From positions 57,874,690-57,938,689 of the forward strand of contig CM034236.1 in assembly GCA_019916065.1 (NCBI GenBank): a stretch of DNA of 64,000 bases, in the 5' to 3' direction. Source of the DNA: Vitellaria paradoxa. Lineage: Eukaryota; Streptophyta; Magnoliopsida; Ericales; Sapotaceae. This document shows, piece after piece, positions 49,201-59,500 of this stretch (position 1 is the stretch's first letter; each line of letters begins with the position of its first letter). The translations under genes and the position numbers were made by a program. Below the pieces are notes generated by a model. It ran no database searches and was not told the DNA's origin. It was given only the letters and a program-made list of their open reading frames with translations.

Positions 49201-50171
49201 ATGAAAAGCTAGCCTACCTTAGGAAGAGTGGCTTGGAGCAGTGGTAAAGTTGTTCCATTTTGATTTAGAGGGTCAAGAGTTCGAACTCTAAAATCAGCTC
49301 CTTTGCTTGCAAAGAGAAAATTGTCTACATCCAACCCTTTCCCAGACTCTGCAATGCAAAAGCCTTGCACACTAGGTTGCCCTTTGCCCTTCACAGCTAG
49401 CCCTAGTTTTGTTCCATTATAAATAAGATGTATGGTCAATGGGATGTATACAAATAAAATACACATCTTAATCTTCTATCTATTTCTTTCTTACATCCTA
49501 AATTGGGTTGCTTGAATTTCAAATAAAATCAAGTTCATTTTGACCAACAAAACCTATCTTATTACTGCTCATATTTCAATTCCTAAAAGTTATATGAGCA
49601 TGAGAATACTACGTAGTATACTGGGTGTGGTTCAATAGCAAGGTTCAATCCAGTTAAGGGTGTCACGTTAGCATCATAATATCCCCTTTTATTAAGAGAT
49701 GGAACTCCTAAGGAACTGACGTGTAGGTCAGAAAAATCAGTTAAAAGTAATTAGCTTAAATAATTGACAGGAATTAAATGAAATTTTGAATCATAAAAAT
49801 GCATGATAAGGATATAAAATCTGCACATAAACGCCACATTCCAAAACTATGAAAATAAAAATAGGACAGTCAAAGGTAATTAAACGATGACTGGGTGATC
49901 TTAATAAGCCGAAGGCAACATTAACCCATCTTAATTTCAAGTTTTCTTTAGAAAGAAAGATATAAATCAAAATTAAAGCATGGCATAATCATTAAGTAGA
50001 GTTCACACACACACACAAAGACTCGGAAGAAATATAAGCGGAGGAATGTGGAAAATGTGGAACAGTGGAAGTACCAATAAGATTGGTCAAGGTCATGATG
50101 AGTTTGGGCTTCAAAATTGGAATCACGGACTCGCGCTCCAATCGAATCACTTCTTTGTTCTTCTTGTCCAT
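39077..50171 (-). CDS. DUF3754 (TMEM143-like) membrane protein, 15 exons, frame interrupted
   Basis: Resembles Arabidopsis At3g19340; function unknown. Coding exons: 50171-50075, 47992-47898, 47777-47664, 45049-44945, 44834-44764, 43165-43053, 42845-42712, 42084-42016, 41737-41650, 41538-41468, 41388-41288, 40953-40835, 39923-39864, 39747-39637, 39187-39077. All introns are GT-AG. Family hallmarks run in order: [85 protein letters not shown]. Two membrane helices follow in exons 10-11 ([26 protein letters not shown]), then [17 protein letters not shown] and [12 protein letters not shown]. Six single-base homopolymer changes break the frame: one base short in exons 5, 7 and 10, one extra in exon 12, one extra plus one short in exon 14. 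Without these the product would be 486 residues. No nonsense substitution is seen. This may be a real gene with assembly errors or a young pseudogene. Confidence 0.85.
39975..40250 (+). mobile_element. RTE-type LINE 3' fragment
   Basis: The plus strand gives [20 protein letters not shown] and [13 protein letters not shown]. This is the C-terminal stretch of plant RTE-type LINE polyprotein (Gly-Arg-rich GRGRP, then W-R-x-x-I). It ends in a TTTGG-type short tandem repeat (40198-40230), as RTE elements do at their 3' end. It lies in intron 12 of the DUF3754 gene, in opposite orientation. Confidence 0.7.
43670..43935 (-). mobile_element. LINE-derived fragment (a)
   Basis: Contains TTGGGGTCAACTACATGAATCC and following words found in plant RTE-type LINE copies. 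No reading frame. In intron 5 of the DUF3754 gene; separated by a MITE from fragment (b). Confidence 0.45.
43947..44203. mobile_element. hAT-type MITE nested in LINE sequence
   Basis: The left end GGTTGAGTTTGGGAAG and the reverse complement of the right end GGGTGTGTTTGGGAAG match at 14 of 16. The 8-base flanks are TGAATTGA (43939-43946) and TGAATAGA (44204-44211), 7 of 8 alike, as for hAT insertions. The 257-bp interior is AGCTA- and T/A-rich and non-coding. Confidence 0.7.
44207..44430 (-). mobile_element. LINE-derived fragment (b)
   Basis: The minus-strand frame contains [14 protein letters not shown] followed by VMSNVD, matching the RTE LINE segment just before its GRGRP tail (family wording I-x-V-A-P-I/M-E-E). 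Stops interrupt it. Confidence 0.6.
46132..46400 (-). mobile_element. Possible copia-type LTR with primer site
   Basis: On the minus strand TGGTATCAGAGTCAAATCC (46150-46132) is a near-exact initiator-Met primer binding site. The sequence upstream of it on that strand has a TATA-like CTATAAATATAATG (46250-46237) and a (GA)n tract. The expected CA end next to the primer site is not clean, and the far end is not found, so this is tentative. Intron 3 of the DUF3754 gene. Confidence 0.4.
46196..46237. repeat. (CT)n microsatellite
   Basis: About twenty CT dinucleotides inside intron 3 of the DUF3754 gene. Confidence 0.95.
46470..47235 (-). mobile_element. RTE-type LINE reverse-transcriptase remnant
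   Basis: The minus strand gives [20 protein letters not shown], the standard RTE reverse-transcriptase start (GKAxGxD). Later come ILEKAYDRV (family wording D-L-E-K-A-Y-D) and [11 protein letters not shown]. Many stops and shifts. Lies in intron 3 of the DUF3754 gene in the same orientation. Confidence 0.7.
48158..49521 (+). mobile_element. Decayed Ty1/copia element with a SINE in its 3' LTR
   Basis: The 5' LTR (48158-48329) starts TATTAGAATAC, a decayed TGTTA start. It is followed by TTGGTATCAAAACC, a primer-site relic. The interior (about 830 bp) keeps only the end of pol: SVEAEYLAMA-like words appear as [13 protein letters not shown], then FHEHTKEIE. The 3' LTR starts TGTTAAAATAT at 49159 after the purine stretch GAGGAAGAG. 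It matches the 5' LTR except for a 180-bp insert at 49215-49394. Located in intron 1 of the DUF3754 gene. Confidence 0.75.
49215..49394 (+). mobile_element. tRNA-derived SINE (Au-like)
   Basis: 180 bp flanked by the direct repeat AGCTAGCC (49207-49214 and 49395-49402). It has RNA polymerase III promoter boxes: box A-like GTGGCTTGGAGCAGTGGTA and box B-like GAGTTCGAACTCT. The second half (CCCAGACTCTGCAATGC ... GGTTGCCCTTTG) resembles the conserved 3' part of the plant Au SINE family. It inserted after the copia LTR was in place. Confidence 0.8.
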
Positions 50172-50225
50172 TCTCTGGCTCTCTCTCTCTCTCTCTCACT
50201 CTCTCTCTCTCTCTCTCTTCCTGGG
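50172..50225 (-). promoter_or_regulatory. (GA)n leader of the DUF3754 gene
   Basis: A CT microsatellite on the plus strand (50178-50218) reads as GA repeats on the coding strand, directly upstream of the start ATG at 50171. GA/CT-rich 5' leaders are common in plant genes. Confidence 0.6.
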
Positions 50226-50229
50226 CCAA

Positions 50230-53166
50230 GCAGGCAAATACGGGTAATCAGAAGAACAAACAAAATAAAGGTAGGTTCCTCCCTCCTCAGGCTCAATGTA
50301 TGTGTTTGCGTTTCTATCTTAACATGAAAGAACAATTGCCTTATTTTAAAGATTCGAGAGTCGATGGAGGGAGGTTTTGGTTTGGAATCCAAAACGGGAA
50401 TGAGTTTAATTGCTTGCCACCTTGTACTAGCAATTTTATTAACTTACCGTTAATACCCTTGTAGTTGTAGTTAATATTAAAAAAAAACGTAAGTTAAGTC
50501 ACGCAAGCTGTTAAATTTTTAAGAAAAAATATAAAAACATTCGTTTAAAATAAAATAAAATCAGATAAGAATTATGAAGTTGGAGAGAATAAACATGTAT
50601 TTTTTTAAATCATTGATAGTCAAAAATATTATTCGTTTACACTTTTTTCAATATTTTTTATTTTAATTTAAAATACAATAATGTAAAGATAAGTTATTAA
50701 ACTTTAAAAATATTAATAATTTTAACTTTAATACAAAAATACAAAAAAAATTAAGCATACAAAATTTTATACAAAAAATGTTTTGGGTTTAAAGTCCACA
50801 CCAAAAAATATGAGAAGATATCACATAGACTCGAAAATTGAATAATTTTTTAAAATAAATAGATATGATTATATACATAAATTAGTGATTAGACCTTATT
50901 GCATATATTTATTATATTATAGGTTTATTTTAAATCTTTATTTAATTTTATATTAACAATCATTTAAAAAATTATCAATTTATATTATAACAAAAAATTA
51001 ATAAATCTAATCGCATTAATAATTTTAATTATTAATTGTACAATACGATAAATAAATTATTTTTATCACCTAATTATATATCTATTATTTTTATTTTATT
51101 TTTTATTTGTAAGAAACTAAAACCAAATATGAGATAGAATCATATGGATCAACTAAGTTTTTTGGGGATTTATTTTGTAAAAGTAGGTGATTCGAATCTT
51201 TGTTATTTGGCTCTTAAAAAAGAAATTTGTTAATTTTCTGAGATCTCAAATGAAAACCCCTAACGAACAGTCAACAGAGACATTTTAGTGTGTTGTCAAT
51301 TACAAAATTATAGTTAATGCAAATTTAACTAATTAATTTACCAGGCAATAATTCATGAATAATACAATTTAATACATGCATTCATTTCACGGCATACAAA
51401 TATTTTTTTGAAAAATAATTTATAATAAATAATTATAAAATATAACTAGACCGTAAAATAATTGAAGCTAAAAAATTAATTTATTACATTATCTTTTTTT
51501 TTTTCACCTTTTGTTTACAAAAATTACTAAATCTATTTTATTTTACCGCAATTATCAACGCAGAACTAGATAAGATAATTATATTGATAGTATTTGAATG
51601 GTGCTGTAAATTTAAAATTCATATTAAGATTTTATATAATAAAATTTAATTTAATTATTACCATAATTAATAAGAAAAATTAAATTGCATGATAAAGTTA
51701 TAAAATAATAATAAACATATTTATTATTTAAATCATAATTAACGTGCAATAATATAATTTAACACTAATTAAACTAATTATAAGTTATATATATTCTATC
51801 GTTTTTCTTTCCTACAGTTTCTCAATAACCAAATAGAGACAAATTTAGAATTTTGTCAGAGATAAAAGTTTATTTTGCCATATAATCAAAATATCAAACA
51901 ATGTGAGAAATTGCTTTGGATCAAGTACAAAGTTAAATATCAAAATATCAAACTCAAAATAATTAATTTTGAATTAATAAACATCGAATTAAAAATTTTT
52001 TCTTACAAGGATAAAACTTATCACTGTAATTAATTAAGAAAAATTTCCCGCAACCCTATTTGAACTCAACAATACAAAAATAAATTGAAATTTCCAATTT
52101 GGGAAATATACTTTAACTTTTCTCTTATGACACATACACAAATGCAAATATATCATGTGAATATATATATACTATTTGAATTCACTTCTAAAATCTTTCA
52201 AATTTAGAAAGTCAATTAATTTGATTATATTTTAATTTTTCCATTAGCATAAAAGATTATAATGACAAAATAGAAATCAAAATTTATTAAAAATAAAAAA
52301 TAGAAATCAAACACTTGTAATACATTTGAATTTAATGTTTAAAACTTCAGTTACACATCATAACAATAGTTTAATTGGGTGTTGGGGAGAATAAAATAAA
52401 TTGACAAATTTGTCTTCATTTTAATGAATAGGTACAAATTGTGTTTAATAGAATAATCTGACTGCATACTAATCAAAAATAGTGAGAATTTAAATGTTAT
52501 AATTAAAATCAACTACCCATTGATTATTAATTTGGGAGAGTGGCATTTTCAAAAACATTGATACAGATTAGGATAATTACTTGCACCATTGGCCAGCGTG
52601 CTTAATAACTTTGAGAAAAAACAATTTATATACAAATTTCCAAGCGCTGCTTAGGCCCGTTTTGAGTACTAATAAACTCTAACAATCTCTATAAATTACT
52701 AATAATTTATACCACATTTTTATTTTTTTTTTTCACTTTTACTAATTTAAAAAAATTTAAATATTTCATTAAAAAAATGAAAAATCTGTGAGGAGGTTAA
52801 CCGAGTAAGGAATTTTTTTCACAATCATATTTTTCGCATCGAAAGTTTTCAAACGAGTATCATTGTTGCTTATTTATCTCCATTTTTGAAAATTCGTTAG
52901 AACATATTTTGATAAACTGTTTTAACGATTTACTAGTGTAGAATCCATCAGAGCAAATTTTGAAGAATGTTTTAACAGTTTTAGCATTGTTTAGAGAGAG
53001 AAAAATCATTTTTTTAAATCTGTTAGAACGGATTTGAGAAACCGTTCAACAGTTTTGATATTGTTCATCTTAAAAAATGTAATTTGAAAAAAACACCAAA
53101 CCCTCTTTTTTTATTCCAAATTACGTTTTTTCATTTTTTTTTTTTATCACTTCACACACACACTTA
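50230..53166. other. AT-rich gene-poor intergenic DNA
   Basis: No reading frame of note and no known family. Three imperfect copies of a roughly 70-bp unit (words GTTAGAACATATTTTGA, CAGAGCAAATTTTGA, GTTAGAACGGATTTGA) lie at about 52886-53070. Confidence 0.4.
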
Positions 53167-53239
53167 GCCATTTTAGCTCAGTTGGTGGAGCGCATGGCTT
53201 TTACCCTTGTGGTCATGGCTTTGATTCCCATAGATGGCG
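53167..53239 (+). tRNA. tRNA-Lys(UUU)-like sequence, probably a pseudogene
   Basis: A 73-nt cloverleaf: acceptor GCCATTT pairs with AGATGGC; D arm GCTC...GAGC; anticodon stem CATGG/CCTTG (one T-T mismatch) with loop CTTTTAC, anticodon TTT; T arm ATGGC/CCCAT with the closing pair lost. The normal GTTCRANNC of box B reads CTTTGATTC, so internal promoter and T-loop are damaged. No T-run terminator follows closely. It is nuclear-type rather than plastid-type by its stems. Confidence 0.6.
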
Positions 53240-53277
53240 TTATCCGTGAAACGAACTACTGACATTCTATTAATATG

Positions 53278-53432
53278 CAGGGCCGCCCCAGGGGTAAGCC
53301 CAACAAAACATTGGGCTAGGGACCCCCGGGTCAGAGCTAAAAAGGGCAATTATGTTGGCTAAGAGCCCTTGGCCAAGAGCAACCAAATGACTGGGTCAGG
53401 CTTTGACGACACAAAAGCTTAGCCCGGCACTG
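53278..53432. mobile_element. 155-bp hAT-type MITE
   Basis: Ends CAGGGCCGCC and, in reverse complement, CAGTGCCGGG. The 8-base flanks are TTAATATG (53270-53277) and TTGATATG (53433-53440), 7 of 8 alike. It is clearly more GC-rich than the surroundings. CAG-starting inverted ends with 8-bp duplications are typical of hAT elements. Confidence 0.7.
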
Positions 53433-53440
53433 TTGATATG

Positions 53441-56088
53441 TGTAACCATTCGCTCTGTTTATTTGTTTATAATAAAATAATATATAGACGAAATATATTT
53501 ATGTTTTCAGGCAAGGCTCTGGGGTACTATTATTTGCATTCATATTTAATCTCTGCAATCTAATTAATTAATGTGTTTTATGTTTTTTTTTTTTTTTAAG
53601 TAATGCCATAATTTCTTCATATAACCCACAAAATACATTTAAAGTTTGAAAAATATCCATTAATCAAAATGGCAAGAGATTACTAGAACGTTTAAATTTT
53701 TTAGTAATCAATTAATGAAATATTTTGTTTATTTTAGGGTGAAAGTATTGAAAATTTATGTGGTTAATTTGTAAATTTTTTCAGCAACTATTTGTTAAAA
53801 TTGTTTAATTTTTTCAGTAAGTACCTGCTGAAAATTTTTAATTTATTTAATAATTAATTGCTGAAATATTTTGTTTATATGTTAAAATTTTGTTTAATAA
53901 GTAATTGTCGAATTTATTTGATTTGATCAGTAAGTGATTGTTGATATTATTTGTGTAGATTTTTAGAGTGTGAGTTATGTGTAATAAATATGGAGAGTAC
54001 GGAAGTCATTTTATACTAGGACATTTTTGGTCTAAAATAGAAAAATTTTAATTAGACAAATAAAACTGCACATAGCGGCATCCGACTTCATATTTCATAA
54101 TTTATCCCAAATCCTAAAATATTAAGGAGGGGTTGGCCCCTTTTGTCCACCCATACCTATGTATACGGTGATATTATTATTTTTTTTCTTAATATTAAGT
54201 CAAAAAAAGTCAAATTTAATATTTATTGTCATTTTAAATATTAAATACTCTACGTTTTCTAACTTTTAAATCAATATTTATTTTATTTCCTTAACTCTTT
54301 TTTTTCCCACAAACGGGACTTATGTTTAGTTTCATTTTTTTAAAAATTTTTTCCCATCTCATATAATAATTTCACTTAGCTTGATTTGATTTTAAAATTT
54401 ATTATTAGATCATTTTTCATGATTAAAAAATAAATTTGTAATTTTTTTTGGTAATTAGGAATTCATAAAATTTAAATTTTAGAGCTAATTATTAAAATTA
54501 AAAATTTCATTAATTAAAAAAAATATTATTAAATTATAAAATTTCAACTAAAAGATCGATCAACTAAGATGGTATGTATAAGTATAAAAACTTACAAAAC
54601 CCAACTCCTTCATATTTATCTGGCAAATGATGATTGTAACACCCGCCTAAAAAACAATTATACAAGTATTTCACTTCAAATTTGGACAACTATTAGATCA
54701 ATTCTTTTTCAATCCACCAACTAGTCCACTTGTATTTGTTTGCCGAATATAAGAAAGCACATGTGAGAACCCTACCAGTTGGTGAACAGCCTCCATCCTC
54801 GTAATATCCGTAGCCCCCGTAGCTTAAATTGAAATTGTATTATTGTAATATCTCTAAAGAATTAAATTTAGATAAAAAAAAAGATAAAGTGGTACTTATG
54901 ATAATAAGATAATGATTATTTAATAAATTAAATATTTTGACCTAAATGTTGATATCCACATTGCTATAAATGTTGATTAATGCTATTGTTGGAATTTAAT
55001 AAATACAAATTTTAAAATTTTAACCACAATTAAAAGTTATAATAAAATCTAAAAAATACATTAAAAATATAATAAATTTTTTAAAAACTATATATTGTAT
55101 ATTTAAATGAACAAAAAAAAAAAAAAAAAAACAAATGAGCGGCTTTCGTGGAATCTGATACAAAAAATTAAAAATTTGCCGATAATAAAAAATATGTTAA
55201 AAATTATAAAATCAATGTTAACAGTCACAGTCACAGTAAAAACAAATAAAATATAAAAAATTAGACAATATATATTTGAATAATTGAATCGAAATATAAA
55301 TTAAAAATAATAAATAAATACATAAACAATAATAATTTTTATTTAAAAAATATCATATAACAAAAATAAATATAGTAAGAAATTTGAGAAGAATGCTAGT
55401 ATTGTCAAGCACAGATCTCATGAATAATTTTAAATATAAGAGGAAATGTAGTATACGGTAATTTATAGAGTCAAATGCAAAATCTTTTTTATTTTATTTT
55501 AAATGAGGAATATGTTATATATGCTAGATATTTACAGATTAAAAAACAAGATGAAGACAATAATTTTAATTGGAATAAAATTATAATTATGTGTATTATT
55601 TGTTATTTGTATATTTATTATTTTTATTTTTAATATAATTAAATTAGATAAGTTGTATATGTGATATAAAGATAATAATAACTAACAAAACTAAACATTT
55701 TAAATTACACACATCACAATTTTAGTTCTTAATAAATTGTCAATTCATATAAATTTCCAAAATATTATTACTTTTAAATTATAACACTGACATTAAGTAA
55801 TAAGTAAAATTCAATCTAGAGAATTAAAATACAAATATTAAGTGATAAGTATTTAATTATAAAATTTTAAATATATAAGATTCAATTATTAAGTGATAAA
55901 TATAATTTAATTTAAATAATTGTTTAATAATTATTAATTAATAAAATTAAATATTTAAAGAAACACATGTCACAATCATAATATTCAATTAAGTATCATG
56001 TAACATAATAATATTTTTAAGTACTTTAATTTGTAGGTATTACAAAATTTGTAGGTATGTAATATGATACCAGAAAATTAAAAAAGTT
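53441..56088. other. AT-rich intergenic upstream of the mannosidase gene
   Basis: Low-complexity A/T with imperfect repeats containing TTCAGTAAGT / TTCAGCAAC (53770-53960). No gene recognised. Confidence 0.4.
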
Positions 56089-56103
56089 CTAATTTTCATG
56101 ATT

Positions 56104-56240
56104 AAATTTAAAATATGAATAAATTACTCTTGCAAGTCTTAAATAAATAAAAAAATGATCTTGGTAGTTTTTAATTTTTTGATCAAATTTAAAATATGGA
56201 TAAATTACTCCTGCAAGTCTGAAATAAATAACAAAATTTA
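56104..56240. repeat. 81-bp direct repeat upstream of the mannosidase gene
   Basis: AAATTTAAAATATG and TAAATTACTC(T/C)TGCAAGTCT recur 81 bp apart (56110 and 56191). Confidence 0.75.
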
Positions 56241-56451
56241 TTTTCGTAGTAGATAGCCTTGAAAAAAAAAAAAAAGGAAAGAAAATTGGGATAATCTTGG
56301 GCCTCAAAGCGAATAGTCGTGCTCCTCTCCGGTCTCCATCTTGACATAACCCGATAACCTTGCTTGTAAGGAAGCGAGAGTCAAGGTTGCGTGAGAGAGA
56401 GAGAATGTGTGAGAGTGTTGGGAACTGATCAGTGATCAGTAGAATGAAATA

Positions 56452-56454
56452 AAT

Positions 56455-56481
<27 letters not shown>
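56452..56481. repeat. (GA)n microsatellite before the mannosidase start
   Basis: About 14 GA dinucleotides some 115 bases upstream of the start codon, probably in the 5' leader or promoter. Confidence 0.8.
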
Positions 56482-56485
<4 letters not shown>

Positions 56486-56594
56486 TTGGCATAACCAGAA
56501 CCCTTTTGGGCGACCCTAAAACCCATTGTTTTCTCAATGATTGTTATTTTAATCTGATTTGATTATACCTTAGGAGCTTGATTGCACAGCATCA

Positions 56595-59500
56595 ATGGCG
56601 GTGATCAAAGTATTACAATTTGCAATTATTCTGGCGGGAATCCTCCTCGTCGAATCGAAATACATAGATTACAACACATCACAGGGAGTTTTCCCTGGCA
56701 AACTCAACGTCCATTTGGTCCCTCACACTCACGATGATGTCGGATGGTTGAAGACCGTCGATCAGTACTATGTCGGTGCTAATAATTCAATCCGGGTATC
56801 GTTCGTTCTCTTTATTGTTTCTTAGTTCTCGTACGCAGTATAATATATCGATCATGTCAATAATCGGGCGGAACGATTCCTTTTTTTTGGGGGGGGGGGA
56901 CAGGGAGCGTGTGTTCAGAACGTATTGGATTCTGTAATTTCGGCCTTGCTGGATGATAAGAATCGCAAGTTCATATATGTTGAAGTGGTAAAAATACTTT
57001 TTCCCTTCCTCTATGTTAAGTTTGACTTCTCGCTGATTTTTCTTTCACCCTCGTGTATTAATGGGCAGCGATTTCCATTGATATTTTCAGGCATTCTTCC
57101 AGCGCTGGTGGAGACAGCAGAGTGAGGCACTCAAGACCAAAGTCAAGGAACTCGTTAACTCTGGCCAGCTAGAATTTATGTAAATTTAGATAATTGCTTC
57201 ACGAATCTTCTCAATTAGATAATGAAATAATACCATATGAGTACTACTTTTTCACAAGTTTCTGCCATCCCAGTGCAGCTATAGGAATTTGTCTTCCACG
57301 TTTGATTTATCTTATTTCTCCGATTCATTTGCTTCTTATTCACTGTTTTTTGGAATTAGAAATGGAGGGATGTGTATGCATGATGAGGCAACCCCGCATT
57401 ACGTTGACCTAATTGATCAGACAACTCTGGGGCATCAGTTTATCAGAAAAGAATTTGATCAGAAACCAAGAGTTGGTTGGCAGATTGATCCCTTTGGGCA
57501 TTCAGCTGTTCAAGCTTATTTGCTCGGTGCAGAGGTATATGAATTGTAGTCTCTTGAATCTTCTATTCATCTTTGCATAGGATTCTGTTTTCAACAATTT
57601 ATCTTCTTAATGGTAGTCGACAATGGATAATATATATGTGTATATACATTTACTTTTTTGAGCTAAGGATTGAGTGGTAAAACTTAAAAGGTTGCAGGCG
57701 AGTAATCTCACTCCACATCTAATATGTTGCTTTAACATTTTTAACTTTTTGGTACTTAAAGTTTTACATCCTGTCTGACTTATTTCTCTCCTGCAGCTGG
57801 GATTTGACTCTCTCTTTTTTGCAAGAATTGATTACCAAGATAGAGCGAAGCGGAAGGATGAGAAGACTCTAGAGGTTGTATGGCAGGGTTCAAAGTCCCT
57901 TGGTTCATCGTCACAGGTTAAGGCTTGAAACACCGTTTAAACCTGTTTTGCCTTTCACAATGTTTGTCTTAGAGAATCGAATGTAATCCTTGTTTCTTGG
58001 TAACCATCACTTTTTGTTTATGTATTTATGTTTTAATGCTTTTGCTAAGCTATGAATATTTACTCGGACAACCTTGTTTTCTTCATGCGATTAAACTATC
58101 TACAGATATTCACCGGTATATTTCCTAAGCATTATGATCCTCCCGATGGCTTCACCTTTGAAATAAATGATGTATCTCCTCCTATTCAGGTAAATTGATA
58201 AAAAATATGTAGCGTATTAAACTTTATCTGCATAACCCCCCTCCCCCCCCCCCCCCCCAAAAAAAAAAAAAAAACTAACACTAGTTTTTTTTGGTTGAAG
58301 GATGATGTTCTACTGTTTGACTATAATGTTAAAGAACGGGTCAATGACTTTGTAGCTGCTGCAGTGGCACAGGTAAGTAATAGAAATGTTAATTTACCTA
58401 TTTTTCATGTTCATCTTATCTGCCAACACATTTCTGTCTGCTGCATCATCGTGTAAACTGCATCAACTTCTTCCTCACTTAAGACAGCTCATCTCTCCAC
58501 ATTTTTCCAAGAGGAGAGAGAGAGATGGCAGATTCGATATGTATTTGGATGGATTCAACTAGTTTTCAAGTTCATCCAGTGGACTTTATGAAATAAAGGT
58601 TTGGCAAGGAAAAAATGTTGTGTGCTTGCCAGAATTTTTGATTTCATATCTTGTCAATTATTCATTTATTTTTTTCCATTGTTTAACTAAGAGATTCAAG
58701 TTTAAGGAAGAATTTCTTTTTCTGCCTTGATATTGTCTGATTCTATGCTCATTGCAATTTACGTGTGTACTGCATCTTTATTTCTTTTTGATAAATACAT
58801 CTTTCTTTTTTAGGCTAATGTTACCAGGACAAATCATATAATGTGGTTAATGGGAACGGATTTTCGGTATCAGTATGCAAATTCGTGGTTCAGGCAGATG
58901 GACAAGTTCATTCATTATGTCAACTTGGTATTTTATTACATTTTTTTAATGTCTTTAGACTCTATTTCTGAACTGACTAATCTTGGTCTGCTCCTAGGAT
59001 GGACGTGTCAATGTGCTATATTCAACTCCATCTATTTATACTGATGCAAAATATGCAGCAAATAAATTATGGCCTCTTAAAACTGGTGATTTCTTCCCGT
59101 AAGTCTAATCAATGTGAAATTACAGTTGCAACAAACTGATCCCTACTTATATCTAATTTCCACTTTTACTTAAAAGAATACAATGCTTCATATTAGGTAT
59201 GCAGATCGTGAAAATGCATATTGGACAGGTTATTTTACAAGTAGGCCAGGCTTAAAAGGTTATGCCAGAATGTTGAGCGGTTACTATTTGGTAAGATCCC
59301 AAGCCTCACTATCTTAATTATAAATGGTGGGTCTTGTGGTCATTTGTCACAACTTTTTAAAATTATGTTGTTTTTTCCCTTTAAACAATCAGGCAGCGAG
59401 ACAGCTGGAATTCTTTAAAGGCAGGAGCCGTTCGGGGCCGAACACAGATGCATTAGCTGATGCTTTGGCAATTGCTCAACATCATGATGCAGTTAGTGGG

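Noticed and set aside
49948..50229. Minus-strand frame starting MAQEERERE as the first exon of the DUF3754 gene
   Set aside because: It is a GA-repeat translation. The correct frame starts at 50171 ([15 protein letters not shown]) and splices at 50075.
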